This document shows, piece after piece, positions 1 to 8,347 of a DNA stretch of 57,300 nt. The notes under the pieces were generated by a model. That model ran no database searches. It was not told the origin of the DNA and saw nothing but the letters and a program-made list of their open reading frames with translations. Source of the stretch: UBA7359 sp964523895 (lineage in GTDB: Bacteria; Pseudomonadota; Gammaproteobacteria; Eutrophobiales; Eutrophobiaceae); the NCBI GenBank assembly GCA_964523895.1, contig CAZGBJ010000017.1, positions 1 to 57,300 of the forward strand. Reading direction: 5' to 3'. The number at the start of each line of letters is the position of its first letter. The stretch's first letter is position 1. The position numbers and the translations under genes were made by a program.

Positions 1-2
1 TT

Positions 3-419
3 ATGTCTGAATCATTTTCTGGTGGTTGTTCATGTGGCGATTTTCGTTACCAGGTAAATGGAGAACCTGCATTAATGGGTAATTGTCATTGTACTGACTG
101 TAAACATGCCAGTGGCAGTGAAATGAGTGTTGTTGTTGGCGTAGCAGCAGATTCATTTGAAATACTACAGGGAGAAACCAAAAAATGGACTTGCAAAGGC
201 GATAGTGGAGAAGACGTCACACGTAATTTCTGTCCAAATTGTGGTTCACGATTATATACCGAGGCAAATGTCATGCCCGGTATGATAATTATACAAGCGG
301 GAACCTTAGATGACCCCAGCTGGGTCACACCATCGATGGAACTGTATACAGATAAAATGAGTGATTGGTATCAGGTCCCCGAAGGCGTCGCAACCTTCCC
401 CGGCATGCCCACCGAATAA
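3..419 (+). CDS. GFA-family (glutathione-dependent formaldehyde-activating-like) zinc protein
   Basis: This is a 138-residue protein of the GFA/CENP-V fold, a small cytoplasmic zinc-binding family. The zinc-ligand pattern is visible: CSCG near residue 10, CHCTDC near residue 30, and CPNCG near residue 77. Members are often annotated as formaldehyde-activating or S-hydroxymethyl-glutathione enzymes, but most have no proven substrate, so no reaction is assigned. The ATG lies at the very edge of the window, so its ribosome site and any upstream partner cannot be judged. Its stop codon overlaps the left 23-bp repeat of the adjacent RAYT transposase. Confidence 0.85.
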   Translation: MSESFSGGCSCGDFRYQVNGEPALMGNCHCTDCKHASGSEMSVVVGVAADSFEILQGETKKWTCKGDSGEDVTRNFCPNCGSRLYTEANVMPGMIIIQAGTLDDPSWVTPSMELYTDKMSDWYQVPEGVATFPGMPTE

Positions 420-440
420 GTAGGGTCAGGTACAACTTTT
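418..440 (+). repeat. Left copy of the RAYT-associated 23-bp repeat
   Basis: This 23-bp sequence, built around GGGTCAGGTACAAC, is an exact inverted copy of 1178..1200. On the minus strand it encodes the last residues and the TGA stop of the transposase (K-S-C-T-stop). On the plus strand it begins inside the stop codon of the GFA gene. A third copy with two mismatches lies at 22563..22585. Confidence 0.9.
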
Positions 441-1118
441 CTTTGGCCTTCCCATCGAGGCCGGCCTGACCCTTCTGCCATAGTGTTTTTCAATTTCGTC
501 TTTGAAACGATCATTGCCTAAGGCAAACCCTTTGTTAACTGAACCACGTAACTGTTCCAACAATTCACTATCTATATGCGATTTAAACAAAACTCTATAG
601 GCTATTTGCCGATTTATTTTACTATCACCTAACTTCAAGTATTCATCATGTGGTGTGCAAAGTTCAGTATCAATCCCTAACGCATTACAACTATAGCTTG
701 ACCAGTGATACGTAGATGGATCCTCGACCATGCCAGCTCGAACCGGATTTAATTCAATATAACGATAACAGTGTAAAAGATAACGTTCTGACTGGACAAG
801 GCTCGATTTAAAACGACCCTCCCAAAGTGTACCTGACCGTTGATATTGGTGATTAAAATATTGGACATAACGCCGCCCCAATGCTTGCATCATTTCTGAC
901 ACACCATTGTTATATTCAGGCGTTACCAATAAATGAACATGATTGGTCATGAATACCCATGCATGAACGGCAACCCGGTATTTCTGTGAATATTCTTTCA
1001 GCCAATGTGCGTAAGCAGAATAATCCTGCTCGGCGGCAAAACATATACTTTTATTATTCCCACGCTGTATTACATGCTGGGGGATTTCTGCAGGACATAA
1101 ACGGGGTAATCGTGCCAT
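426..1118 (-). CDS. REP-associated tyrosine transposase (RAYT, IS200/Y1 family)
   Basis: This is a single-domain Y1 HUH transposase of 230 residues. The HUH metal motif is H60-V-H62 (TNHVHLLV), and the likely nucleophile is Y84 in GRRYVQYFN. The WEGRF and RYIELNPVRAGMV segments are typical of RAYT proteins. It has its own ATG with a GGAAG-type ribosome site. RAYTs are domesticated transposases thought to mobilise REP-like palindromes. Here a perfect 23-bp inverted repeat brackets the gene, and one arm forms the end of its reading frame. It sits between two unrelated genes and looks intact, so activity is possible but unproven. Confidence 0.9.
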   Translation of the reverse strand: MARLPRLCPAEIPQHVIQRGNNKSICFAAEQDYSAYAHWLKEYSQKYRVAVHAWVFMTNHVHLLVTPEYNNGVSEMMQALGRRYVQYFNHQYQRSGTLWEGRFKSSLVQSERYLLHCYRYIELNPVRAGMVEDPSTYHWSSYSCNALGIDTELCTPHDEYLKLGDSKINRQIAYRVLFKSHIDSELLEQLRGSVNKGFALGNDRFKDEIEKHYGRRVRPASMGRPKKSCT

Positions 1119-1177
1119 GGTTGCTTCCTTGTAACCAATTGAAAGGCAAACTTTAACATAATTCGTGAATACAAGAA

Positions 1178-1200
1178 AAAAGTTGTACCTGACCCTACTT
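1178..1200 (-). repeat. Right copy of the RAYT-associated 23-bp repeat
   Basis: This is the exact reverse complement of 418..440. It lies upstream of the transposase start and overlaps the 3' end of the isomerase gene, whose TAG stop is inside the repeat. Relative to the isomerase it reads in the same direction as the left copy does relative to the GFA gene. Confidence 0.9.
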
Positions 1201-1785
1201 ATTTTTTAGGTATTCCTCGATGAACATGAGTCGATCATTGCCCCACCACACTTGATCGTCGAGCATCATGATGGGGGCGCCGAAAACGCCATTATTTTCA
1301 GCATCGGTGCAACACTGCTCAAATTCGGCAGTGGCTTCAGATGAATTTATATATTCGATAAATTCATTAATTTTCCATCCTAGTGTGGATGCCAGACCTT
1401 CAAGTTCTGATTGATCAGTGGGATCACATCCCTCGCCCCAGATGCGACGATAACCTTCATCGACATATTCCTTAAGTTGCCCTTTTTCTCTGGCGTATAA
1501 TACGCCCACATTCCAAAGTTGAACTTTCAGATTTTTTGGAAAATTTAATGGCACTCCGTATCGATCTGCCCAACGAACGAGATCAATCTTTAATGCTTTA
1601 ATTTTAGGCGGAATTTCCAAATTGGACGGTCCATAATTTCCTGCTGCTTTTTTTGCCCTGGGAATATCCATTGGATGATACTGAAGTTCATAACCATATT
1701 TTTTTACCATGTCCGGTAGTTTCACATGAGCGAGATAACTAAACGGACTCATCATGTCGAAATAAAATATCAACTTTTTTTTCAT
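1195..1785 (-). CDS. nahD: 2-hydroxychromene-2-carboxylate isomerase (NahD-like, DsbA/kappa-GST fold)
   Basis: This 196-residue thioredoxin-fold protein has no CXXC. Instead it has the D-x2-S-P-x2-Y-L motif near the N-terminus (S13), where NahD enzymes use a serine to bind glutathione. The family isomerises 2-hydroxychromene-2-carboxylate to trans-o-hydroxybenzylidenepyruvate in naphthalene breakdown, which is the substrate of the NahE-like enzyme two genes upstream. The length fits the family (about 200 residues). It is the last gene of the nahE-channel-isomerase run. Its stop codon lies within the RAYT repeat, so its last residues may have been reshaped by that insertion. A related DsbA-family isomerase role for another substrate cannot be excluded. 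Confidence 0.8.
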   Translation of the reverse strand: MKKKLIFYFDMMSPFSYLAHVKLPDMVKKYGYELQYHPMDIPRAKKAAGNYGPSNLEIPPKIKALKIDLVRWADRYGVPLNFPKNLKVQLWNVGVLYAREKGQLKEYVDEGYRRIWGEGCDPTDQSELEGLASTLGWKINEFIEYINSSEATAEFEQCCTDAENNGVFGAPIMMLDDQVWWGNDRLMFIEEYLKNK

Positions 1786-1827
1786 ATTAAATAGTCACTA
1801 ACTTTAAAGACAGTAATAAATAGTTGA

Positions 1828-2727
1828 CTAAAAATCATATTTTATATTGAACACGAAATAATTTATCTCTTTATCAACAACATTACCAAATCCGGTAAAG
1901 GCTGCTGCCATTGATAAATTTTTATTTGGTAACCAGGTTACAAATACATCCCAGAAAGCATCCTCATCCATAGTAAAACCGTTAAATGGCAACGCATCGA
2001 ATTGATCATTTTGTTGTCTAACCTCTGCACCGAAACCAAAATTTGGTAACGGTAGAAAAGCAATCGATGCTTCTCCATTCAAGGTGTAATCTTCAGAAAA
2101 TCCTAACAAACCCAAATAATGACCACGCGTTAATCGGGCATTGCCATGAAAGACGACTGGAAAACCTAATAAATCAGTATTTGTTTTAGAAATTGAAAAA
2201 TCCAGATCGATACCGAAATCATCTTTATAGCCGACAGTATCCAGTGCCTTGCCGATGTTTTCATTCATATCATCAATGGTTTCGTTGTATTTAAATTCAG
2301 CAGTAATTGCAAAAGCTGGTAGATATTGTGTTTCATTCGAGATCAATGTTTTAAAATGAAAGTTATGTAAAAAGATTGTGTCTTCACCAACATCAAAAGC
2401 ATTACCACCAGCAGTAATTAAATTACCGCGTAAACGACGAAAATCATTAATTTCATGTACATAACCAATTTCAAAATGATCAAGCAATGACATGGTAATA
2501 CCATTGGTATAAATATTGTTCTTGTCTTCATTAAACCCAATAGCATCCCAATTAGAGATTGCGGGTTTACCAAAGATTTCACCTGATGCTGGTGCATTAA
2601 CACGATAAGCTCCCGGGACGATCCCGCCGCCGCCAACACCTTCAAAATTCATAAAAGGTGGTGCAGCAAAAACCGGTGTCATCATAATTAATAAGATGAA
2701 TATGGAAAAAGTTTTTTTAAATATCAC
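1828..2727 (-). CDS. Outer-membrane channel of the SphA/phenol meta-pathway transporter family
   Basis: This 299-residue protein has a clear Sec signal peptide ending at ...FAAPP and a glycine-rich mature start (FEGVGGGG). The rest is alternating beta-strand sequence ending in an aromatic residue (KYDF), as expected of an outer-membrane barrel. Proteins of this family are found in many aromatic-degradation operons and are thought to pass hydrophobic substrates. It lies between the nahE- and nahD-like genes, so uptake of a bicyclic aromatic or a related compound is a fair inference. No specificity can be read from the sequence. Confidence 0.75.
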   Translation of the reverse strand: MIFKKTFSIFILLIMMTPVFAAPPFMNFEGVGGGGIVPGAYRVNAPASGEIFGKPAISNWDAIGFNEDKNNIYTNGITMSLLDHFEIGYVHEINDFRRLRGNLITAGGNAFDVGEDTIFLHNFHFKTLISNETQYLPAFAITAEFKYNETIDDMNENIGKALDTVGYKDDFGIDLDFSISKTNTDLLGFPVVFHGNARLTRGHYLGLLGFSEDYTLNGEASIAFLPLPNFGFGAEVRQQNDQFDALPFNGFTMDEDAFWDVFVTWLPNKNLSMAAAFTGFGNVVDKEINYFVFNIKYDF

Positions 2728-2760
2728 AATATTACTCCTATATCTTAATGAGTTAAAAAA

Positions 2761-3759
2761 TTATAACGAACCATCTATCAGTTTCTGGTTTAATTCGGCC
2801 CAACCCGTTCCTGCTTTTCTCGCACCTTCGAGATAATCTTCCGGAGCAGTAATGTAAGGTGGACGACACGGCCCTGCTTTCATCCAGCCTGCGGCATTAA
2901 TACGTTCTTTTTCCAGTTGAATATTATATTTTGAAAATTCAGGGAAACCACCGGGTGGAAATAGATTCGCAATGACGGTAATTAATTGTGGGTACAATGC
3001 ATCTGCTTTACTCCAGTCCCCTGTTTCACATGCCACTTTCACTGTGTCGCGAAGATGAATGGTTAGCTCAGGACCAGTACAGGCACAGGGCGACCAAAAT
3101 GCAGTATGAAAATCAGGATCCATTTTTGCAGCATCCACATGATCAAACTCAAGTGGTAAAAATCTGATCTGCTTACGTGACACCATAGTGTGTAGGTGTA
3201 ATTGTGCAATATTAATGTACTTACAGGTAATCACCTGTGGAATATTTGCAACTTGCGCCCAGAACGGTGTTGGGAAAGAAAACTTGAAGGCTTCTGGATT
3301 AGCGTAAATACAGATTGCCATTTCCGGAACTGCCTCTGCCACATCCTGATAGAAACGAACCGCACCCGACACATCAATTTCTTGCCACATAGGTACACCT
3401 AACATGGTGCCGTCTGCACCAATGTCACGGGCATGTTTAAGTTGACGAATAGTTTCTCGTGTATTTAATGTAGTAACACCGACAAAGATTGGTACCTTGC
3501 CCGCAGACGTTTCGACCATCACTTCCATCATCTTTTTCTTTTCTTCCCAGGTAATGGATGTACCCTCACCAAAGGTACCTTGACACATAATGGCATCAAC
3601 ACCAGCATTGATTAAACCCTCAACGGCTTTGGCAACTTCGTCATAATCAACTGAATCTTCAGTACGCCAATCTGAAGCAGATTCAGTTGCTGGTGTTGGA
3701 ATAATTGCCCAGGCACCATGGACATCATCCACTGTTAATCTAACTTTTTTGCTCGTCAT
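2761..3759 (-). CDS. nahE: trans-o-hydroxybenzylidenepyruvate hydratase-aldolase (NahE-like)
   Basis: This 332-residue enzyme of the DHDPS/NAL class I aldolase superfamily cleaves trans-o-hydroxybenzylidenepyruvate to salicylaldehyde and pyruvate. The N-terminus (VRLTVDDVHGAWAIIPTP) and C-terminus (EFSKYNIQLEKERINAAGWM, AGPCRPPY) match NahE as I recall it, and the length is nearly identical. The expected Schiff-base lysine is K180 (VITCKY), with Y152 in IYANPEAF. It is the first gene of a minus-strand run with the channel and isomerase genes. A divergent 80-bp AT-rich gap separates it from a small ABM-domain gene. No dihydroxynaphthalene dioxygenase accompanies it in the window. Confidence 0.88.
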   Translation of the reverse strand: MTSKKVRLTVDDVHGAWAIIPTPATESASDWRTEDSVDYDEVAKAVEGLINAGVDAIMCQGTFGEGTSITWEEKKKMMEVMVETSAGKVPIFVGVTTLNTRETIRQLKHARDIGADGTMLGVPMWQEIDVSGAVRFYQDVAEAVPEMAICIYANPEAFKFSFPTPFWAQVANIPQVITCKYINIAQLHLHTMVSRKQIRFLPLEFDHVDAAKMDPDFHTAFWSPCACTGPELTIHLRDTVKVACETGDWSKADALYPQLITVIANLFPPGGFPEFSKYNIQLEKERINAAGWMKAGPCRPPYITAPEDYLEGARKAGTGWAELNQKLIDGSL

Positions 3760-3838
3760 ATAATTTTTACTTTAATTTAATAGAATATAATCTTTTTATT
3801 GTTACAATTACTTTCTTTAACTCTAATAGGTCTAAATT

Positions 3839-4132
3839 ATGGCAACATTGGCATTAGTAGAACTTAATGTAAAACCAGATTCCCGTTCAACATTATTAAC
3901 CATTCTTGAGACTCTGCTTCCAGAAACCCGTGATTATGAGGGTTGTATCAAACTTGAATGCCATGTAAACGAGGAAAATGATTCTGAGTTTGTACTGGTT
4001 GAATACTGGGAGTCTACTGAGCATCATCAAAAATATGCCGCATGGCGAACTGAAACTGGTGATATGGATAAAATTGTAGCAACACTTACTGAACCACCAA
4101 AGGTCAGACACTTTGAAAATATTGATGTGTAA
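3839..4132 (+). CDS. Antibiotic-biosynthesis-monooxygenase (ABM) domain protein, quinol monooxygenase-like
   Basis: This 97-residue single-domain ABM protein resembles YgiN. It has the family core: an N-terminal strand with K-P, a charged middle (LECHVNEENDSEFVLVEYW) and a C-terminal HFENIDV-like end. Such dimers oxidise quinols or act on polyketide phenols without a cofactor. It is the only plus-strand gene in the 1-18 kb catabolic block. It is divergent from the nahE-like gene and convergent with the Rieske operon. A role in clearing quinones made by the pathway is plausible but is inferred from position only. Confidence 0.8.
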   Translation: MATLALVELNVKPDSRSTLLTILETLLPETRDYEGCIKLECHVNEENDSEFVLVEYWESTEHHQKYAAWRTETGDMDKIVATLTEPPKVRHFENIDV

Positions 4133-4182
4133 CTAAACATAAGCATACATATAACCCAAGAAACTTAATTTAATATTTAATT

Positions 4183-4219
4183 ATCAAAATAGTTTTACAA
4201 ACCAAAACTGTTTTTTGAT
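4183..4219. terminator. AT-rich inverted repeat between convergent genes, possible bidirectional terminator
   Basis: The arms ATCAAAATAGTTTT and AAAACTGTTTTTTGAT pair with small mismatches around a 7-nt loop. The repeat lies between the ABM gene and the Rieske alpha gene, which converge here. The stem is AT-rich, so the call is tentative. Confidence 0.4.
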
Positions 4220-4226
4220 TTCCTGT

Positions 4227-5471
4227 TTAATAACCCATGGCTTCGCGATAGTATTTCCAAAAACCAACAATTGTACCTTCGGAGACAAGGTGATCGACGT
4301 TCTCAGCTTTGCCACCACCCATGGCAATGTAAGAGGATTTATCCTGTTCTCGGATAACTGAATCATGCACAATTTCTACAGCCTCGCCATCTTCCATTGA
4401 GATAAGACCTGCAGGACCAATTAAATTACCTTGTTTAAGACGGATCCCCTGCATTTCTTCATCATCATCTTCGAATCCAAACTGAGTCCAGACCAGTTCA
4501 AACCCATCAACACCTTTTGTGCATGTCTGCCTTACTGCCAGGGTATTAGCAATTTGTTGTAAGACAAGGTTAGGGAACACGGTAAGAATCACAAGGCTAA
4601 CATCATCATCGAACTCTTTACGTCCTGCGAGAAGAGAAGGATCTTCAAGCTTAAACTCTGTATTAAAGCTACGCATATTTTTAAAATCTTCAGTGCTATC
4701 ATCTGATCCTTTAATGGCAGTTAACATGGAATGACGTTTGCTATCATCCATGTGACTGACGCCTTCTTGTGAGGAACGATATAAGCCAAATGTCATATGA
4801 AATAAATGCAATAAGCTTGCGTGATAAGGATCACGAGTATTCTCGGCATATAATTTCCAGTTACCACGAATGTATTGACGCTGGTCTCCCAATATTTTAA
4901 TTGGTTTGTGACATATACGATTAATTGCGGTGACTGTCATCGGCCCAAGATAATCTTCCAGTGATTCAACTTTCTCTGAAAAAGTGGCAAAGACCAAACC
5001 CGCAACAGAACCAACTCGTAGTTTTTTCAGGGGATGTTCCTGCATTTTGAAATCTTTGGGCATACCACCATTACCCTGGATGCCACGACGAAATGGCACA
5101 CCAATAAGATCACCTTTGAGATTGTAAGCCCATTGGTGATAAACACATTCGAGATTGGGTTTATTGCCGCGCAGTTCTCGACAAACTGCAGCACCTCTAT
5201 GGGCACAGGAATTAACCACAACATTGACCTGTCCTTCTTCGTCACGCATGACGATTACCGGAGTATCGCCAATAAATGTTGTTTTAAAATCACCAGAATC
5301 TGGAACTTCTGCTTCTAATGCAACGAAGGACCAATTGTCACCACGAAATATTTTATCCTGTTCTCTTTCGTAAACCTGTTCATCGGTGAATACCTGATAA
5401 GGCACTTCACACACACCTTGATCCTCTGGCCAATTCACATTACTGGATTTGTTTTTTAGTACTGCACTCAT
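4227..5471 (-). CDS. Rieske non-heme iron oxygenase, alpha subunit (salicylate hydroxylase / NagG type)
   Basis: This 414-residue oxygenase large subunit has Rieske ligands C89-x-H91 and C109-x2-H112. The mononuclear iron site is in N211-x2-D214-x2-H217-x4-H222 (ENTRDPYHASLLH). Segments such as GVPFRRG, GNWKLYAEN and QFGFEDDDEEM resemble the NagG/anthranilate-type group, which includes one-step salicylate 1- and 5-hydroxylases. Next to nahE and nahD genes, conversion of salicylate to catechol or gentisate is the best guess. Catechol fits better, because a catechol 2,3-dioxygenase gene is present and no gentisate dioxygenase is seen. It follows its ferredoxin and beta genes in one tight operon; the reductase could be TmoF or DmpP. 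Confidence 0.85.
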   Translation of the reverse strand: MSAVLKNKSSNVNWPEDQGVCEVPYQVFTDEQVYEREQDKIFRGDNWSFVALEAEVPDSGDFKTTFIGDTPVIVMRDEEGQVNVVVNSCAHRGAAVCRELRGNKPNLECVYHQWAYNLKGDLIGVPFRRGIQGNGGMPKDFKMQEHPLKKLRVGSVAGLVFATFSEKVESLEDYLGPMTVTAINRICHKPIKILGDQRQYIRGNWKLYAENTRDPYHASLLHLFHMTFGLYRSSQEGVSHMDDSKRHSMLTAIKGSDDSTEDFKNMRSFNTEFKLEDPSLLAGRKEFDDDVSLVILTVFPNLVLQQIANTLAVRQTCTKGVDGFELVWTQFGFEDDDEEMQGIRLKQGNLIGPAGLISMEDGEAVEIVHDSVIREQDKSSYIAMGGGKAENVDHLVSEGTIVGFWKYYREAMGY

Positions 5472-5485
5472 TTGATTTCCCTCCT

Positions 5486-5983
5486 TTAAATTGGGGTAAC
5501 CATTAAACTTTGAATCTGATAGGTGTCAAAAACAGCTTTCTTTTGTTTAAATCTAAGACCATCTTCAGTTGCAACGATTTCATCCAGATACTTCCCCGAG
5601 TTATAAATCTCAGTCGCGCCACTTAACCTGGTTTGTAATACAAGATAATTTGTTTGCACAGTGACCACATCATCCAATATGTTCTTGATATTTATATTGC
5701 TGATAATGTGTCGGTAAAAATGCTCCGCATAGACATTGGCGTTTCGTAAAGAAACAATTCGATCAACCAACATTGCATTACTGTCACAGATTATTGCAGA
5801 GACAGATAAGCCACGATCTTCGTTTTCGCGAGAAATTATTTGATACAAACAATCCTTAACAAAGAATTCCGGCCATTGTTCAAGGCTATCATCATCAATG
5901 CATTCAACGTAATTATTCTGTAATTGTTCAACCTGAAACTGCAACTCCATTGGTGCCAGATCAGATAGTTTTAAAATTGTCAT
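5486..5983 (-). CDS. Rieske oxygenase beta (small) subunit
   Basis: This 165-residue subunit has the SnoaL/NTF2-like fold of ring-hydroxylating dioxygenase small subunits. The ECIDDDSLEQWPEFF segment near residue 30 and the FYRHIISN segment near residue 90 are typical. It has no metal site and plays a structural part in the alpha3beta3 hexamer. It starts 3 bp after the ferredoxin gene and ends 14 bp before the alpha gene. Confidence 0.85.
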   Translation of the reverse strand: MTILKLSDLAPMELQFQVEQLQNNYVECIDDDSLEQWPEFFVKDCLYQIISRENEDRGLSVSAIICDSNAMLVDRIVSLRNANVYAEHFYRHIISNINIKNILDDVVTVQTNYLVLQTRLSGATEIYNSGKYLDEIVATEDGLRFKQKKAVFDTYQIQSLMVTPI

Positions 5984-5986
5984 GCT

Positions 5987-6319
5987 CTAAGCGTCCTTTG
6001 AATCGGCTGGGATACAAACATTGCCATTTTCTACAGTCACAGGATAGGTCTTGATAGGAATTTGACAGGGGAAAGATGTCGCTTCACCCGTCTTGATGTC
6101 AAATGCTCCGCCATGAAATGGGCATTCAATTTCGCCATCTTCCTGATAACCGTCGGTCAGCAAAGCCATACCATGGGTACACAGATTATCTGTAACATAA
6201 TAATCGCCTTCGAGAATATATACTGCCAATGGAGGAAAACCATCAAGATTAACTGCTATTGGCTTTTCTTCCTCGACTTCTTCAATTTTACAAAGTGAAA
6301 TTAACTTGCTCATGCTCAT
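5987..6319 (-). CDS. Rieske-type [2Fe-2S] ferredoxin of the oxygenase system
   Basis: This 110-residue ferredoxin has ligands C47-x-H49-G and C66-x2-H69-G (NLCTHG, CPFHGG). It carries electrons from an NAD(P)H reductase to the alpha subunit encoded two genes downstream. No dedicated reductase gene is adjacent. The closest is the TmoF-type reductase at 8348..9370, which could serve both systems. The gene is 12 bp downstream of the PanE-like gene and is probably in the same transcript. Confidence 0.88.
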   Translation of the reverse strand: MSMSKLISLCKIEEVEEEKPIAVNLDGFPPLAVYILEGDYYVTDNLCTHGMALLTDGYQEDGEIECPFHGGAFDIKTGEATSFPCQIPIKTYPVTVENGNVCIPADSKDA

Positions 6320-6331
6320 TGTAAAAATATT

Positions 6332-7282
6332 TTATTTTAAACCCATATTTTTTAATAAAGTATAAACTGTTCGTGTATAAGGGGCATCTTTTCCTAATGC
6401 CTCACAACCTTTAATGACAACACCGCATATTTCATCTAACTCAAGTGTCCTACCTTTTTCCCTGTCGATCAACATTGAGGGTTTTATCGCATCAAATTCA
6501 TAAATGAGTTGAAACATTTCCTCAACATCAGATTCCATCAAATTAGAACTATCTACATATGATGCCAGGGCTGTTTCCTGCATCATGCATTTCATTAACG
6601 TTGCAAATTCTTCATGATGAGATAAATATTTTGTATCTCTTTGAGTCAAAGCTGCTAATGCATTAGTGCCGTTATTAATCATCAATTTTCGCCAAAGTTC
6701 TTTACGTATGTCATTTGATTCTTTTGTTGATATTCCTGCCTGATTAAACATTTCAACAATTTTAGAAACAAATTTTATACGATCCGGATCTGCATCAACA
6801 TTATGTGGCCATGCTCCCATAATGATTTGTGCAACACCAACGGCAGTGACACGAGCAGGTTTTATGACATCGGCACCAATACGAACGGCAAGTCCTCCAA
6901 TAATTTTAGACTCACCGAGATATTCAGTAAGGACTTGTTCATTACCCATACCATTTTGCAATGAAACAATGTAAGGCGAGTCGGATTCGAGATTAATCCA
7001 TTCTTTTAATATACTCGATATTTCAGAAGTTGAGATTGCTTTAATACAAATCAATAAAAGATCAAAATCAGAGGACTTATGCTTTGCAGTAAGTTCATCT
7101 AAAGAACACGCTGTGATTTTTTCATTAAAGGTGAAGTCTGGGTGAGTGACTGACAATCCATCTGATTGCATTACCGCCAAATGTTCGCCACGGGCAATAA
7201 ATGTAACGTCATGTTTGGCCTGGACGAGTTTTGCACCGTAATAGCACCCTATCCCTCCAGCTCCTATTATGGCTATGCGCAT
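6332..7282 (-). CDS. Ketopantoate reductase (PanE/ApbA)-family NAD(P)H oxidoreductase
   Basis: This 316-residue protein begins with a Rossmann fingerprint (IAIIGAGGIGCYYGAKL) and carries the PanE-type LWRKLMINNGTNALAAL helix, where K is the family's catalytic lysine. In a pantothenate role it would reduce 2-dehydropantoate. Its place inside a catabolic operon suggests that it acts on another 2-keto acid or 2-ketolactone from the ring-cleavage route. Which one cannot be told from sequence. It is separated from the upstream hydrolase gene by a 217-bp repeat-bearing gap. Confidence 0.8.
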   Translation of the reverse strand: MRIAIIGAGGIGCYYGAKLVQAKHDVTFIARGEHLAVMQSDGLSVTHPDFTFNEKITACSLDELTAKHKSSDFDLLLICIKAISTSEISSILKEWINLESDSPYIVSLQNGMGNEQVLTEYLGESKIIGGLAVRIGADVIKPARVTAVGVAQIIMGAWPHNVDADPDRIKFVSKIVEMFNQAGISTKESNDIRKELWRKLMINNGTNALAALTQRDTKYLSHHEEFATLMKCMMQETALASYVDSSNLMESDVEEMFQLIYEFDAIKPSMLIDREKGRTLELDEICGVVIKGCEALGKDAPYTRTVYTLLKNMGLK

Positions 7283-7341
7283 GGTTATATTTTTTAAGAT
7301 TATTTAATCAGGATATCTATGATTAAATACGCTTCCCGTCT

Positions 7342-7450
7342 TGCTGGTGAACACCAGCACCCACGACTGAATGGACGCAGGAGGTAAAGCGACTTAGGAA
7401 ATAAAGCCGAGTAGTTATTGTTTTGACTGGATTCTGGCATACGCCAGAAT
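7342..7450. repeat. Intergenic repeat block with two perfect hairpins
   Basis: The gap between the hydrolase and PanE-like genes holds TGCTGGTG-aa-CACCAGCA (7342..7359) and ATTCTGGC-atac-GCCAGAAT (7431..7450). The second belongs to the common 'tggattctggcatacgcca' style of dispersed intergenic repeat. No convincing gene is present. The block may act as a transcript-processing site or be a remnant of a small mobile repeat. Confidence 0.6.
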
Positions 7451-7499
7451 GACAAAATATTTTGAGTTTTAATCAGAGGTTCCTTAGAAAAAATATGAT

Positions 7500-8327
7500 T
7501 CATTTATCAGAAAAGAAATTAATAACAAGATCATTAAAACGTTTGTTATGTTCAATCTGTGTCCAGTGACCACATTGACCAAACAAATGTAATTGTGATT
7601 GTTCAATCAATTCGAATAGTCGTTGTGATGTTGAAACAGGAATAACCTGATCCTCTCGACCGTGGACAATCAAGGTATCATGTTTAACCTTACGAATATC
7701 TTCTTCAGGACTCTGCATACCTTCTACCCAACGTTGTCGGGGTGCAGGAAACATGGCGCTAAAGGCTTCCTGAAAGCCGGGTTGAATACTTGCTTTATAC
7801 CGTAGCTCAGCCAGTTCATCACTCACCAGGTTTCGATCATAGGCAAAGTAGTCCATAATCTTGCGCATATTTTCATTCGAGGGTTCATAACCCCAAACTG
7901 CATCAAGTCCTTCAGTAAGATCAAAATGCACACCGACACTGCCCATCAACACCAATTTTTTAACGCGTTCCGGATGTCGAATAGTCAGCGCCAATGCCAA
8001 CGCACCACCAAAAGAGTTACCAATCAAATGTGTTTGTTCTATATTCAGGGCATCCATAAGATTGATTGCATGCTTGACCCAATTATCCATATTGTATTCG
8101 ATATTTTTTGGACGATCGGTAAAACCAAAACCGGACATGTCAGGTGCAACTACCCGAAAATATTCTGAAAATACGGGGATACAAAGTCGCCAGTTTGCCC
8201 AGGCAGTTACGCCCGGACCCGAACCATGAATTAAAAAAACATTATCTCCATCGCCGACATCATGATAATTAGTTTTAAAACTACCTGTTTGTATTGAATT
8301 CGCAATCTCAGGATTGTTATCACTCAT
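7500..8327 (-). CDS. dmpD: Meta-cleavage product hydrolase (2-hydroxymuconate semialdehyde hydrolase type)
   Basis: This 275-residue alpha/beta hydrolase of the DmpD/XylF/TodF group cleaves the C-C bond of meta-ring-fission products to give 2-hydroxypenta-2,4-dienoate and a carboxylic acid. The triad is clear: S105 in GNSFGG, D226 in GREDQVIP, and H254 in GHWTQIEH. The oxyanion-hole motif HGSGPGVTAWANW is at residues 34-46. It follows tmoF by 20 bp. Its last 40 residues also survive as a degraded copy at 22279..22413, showing that a second gene of this kind once existed. The exact substrate (phenol- or methylphenol-derived) is not known. Confidence 0.9.
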   Translation of the reverse strand: MSDNNPEIANSIQTGSFKTNYHDVGDGDNVFLIHGSGPGVTAWANWRLCIPVFSEYFRVVAPDMSGFGFTDRPKNIEYNMDNWVKHAINLMDALNIEQTHLIGNSFGGALALALTIRHPERVKKLVLMGSVGVHFDLTEGLDAVWGYEPSNENMRKIMDYFAYDRNLVSDELAELRYKASIQPGFQEAFSAMFPAPRQRWVEGMQSPEEDIRKVKHDTLIVHGREDQVIPVSTSQRLFELIEQSQLHLFGQCGHWTQIEHNKRFNDLVINFFSDK

Positions 8328-8347
8328 ACTTATTCCTCGAAAATAAT

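Noticed and set aside
7300..7503. A 67-codon minus-strand frame between the PanE-like and hydrolase genes
   Set aside because: It runs straight through the hairpin repeats, has no ribosome site and shows no protein-like composition.
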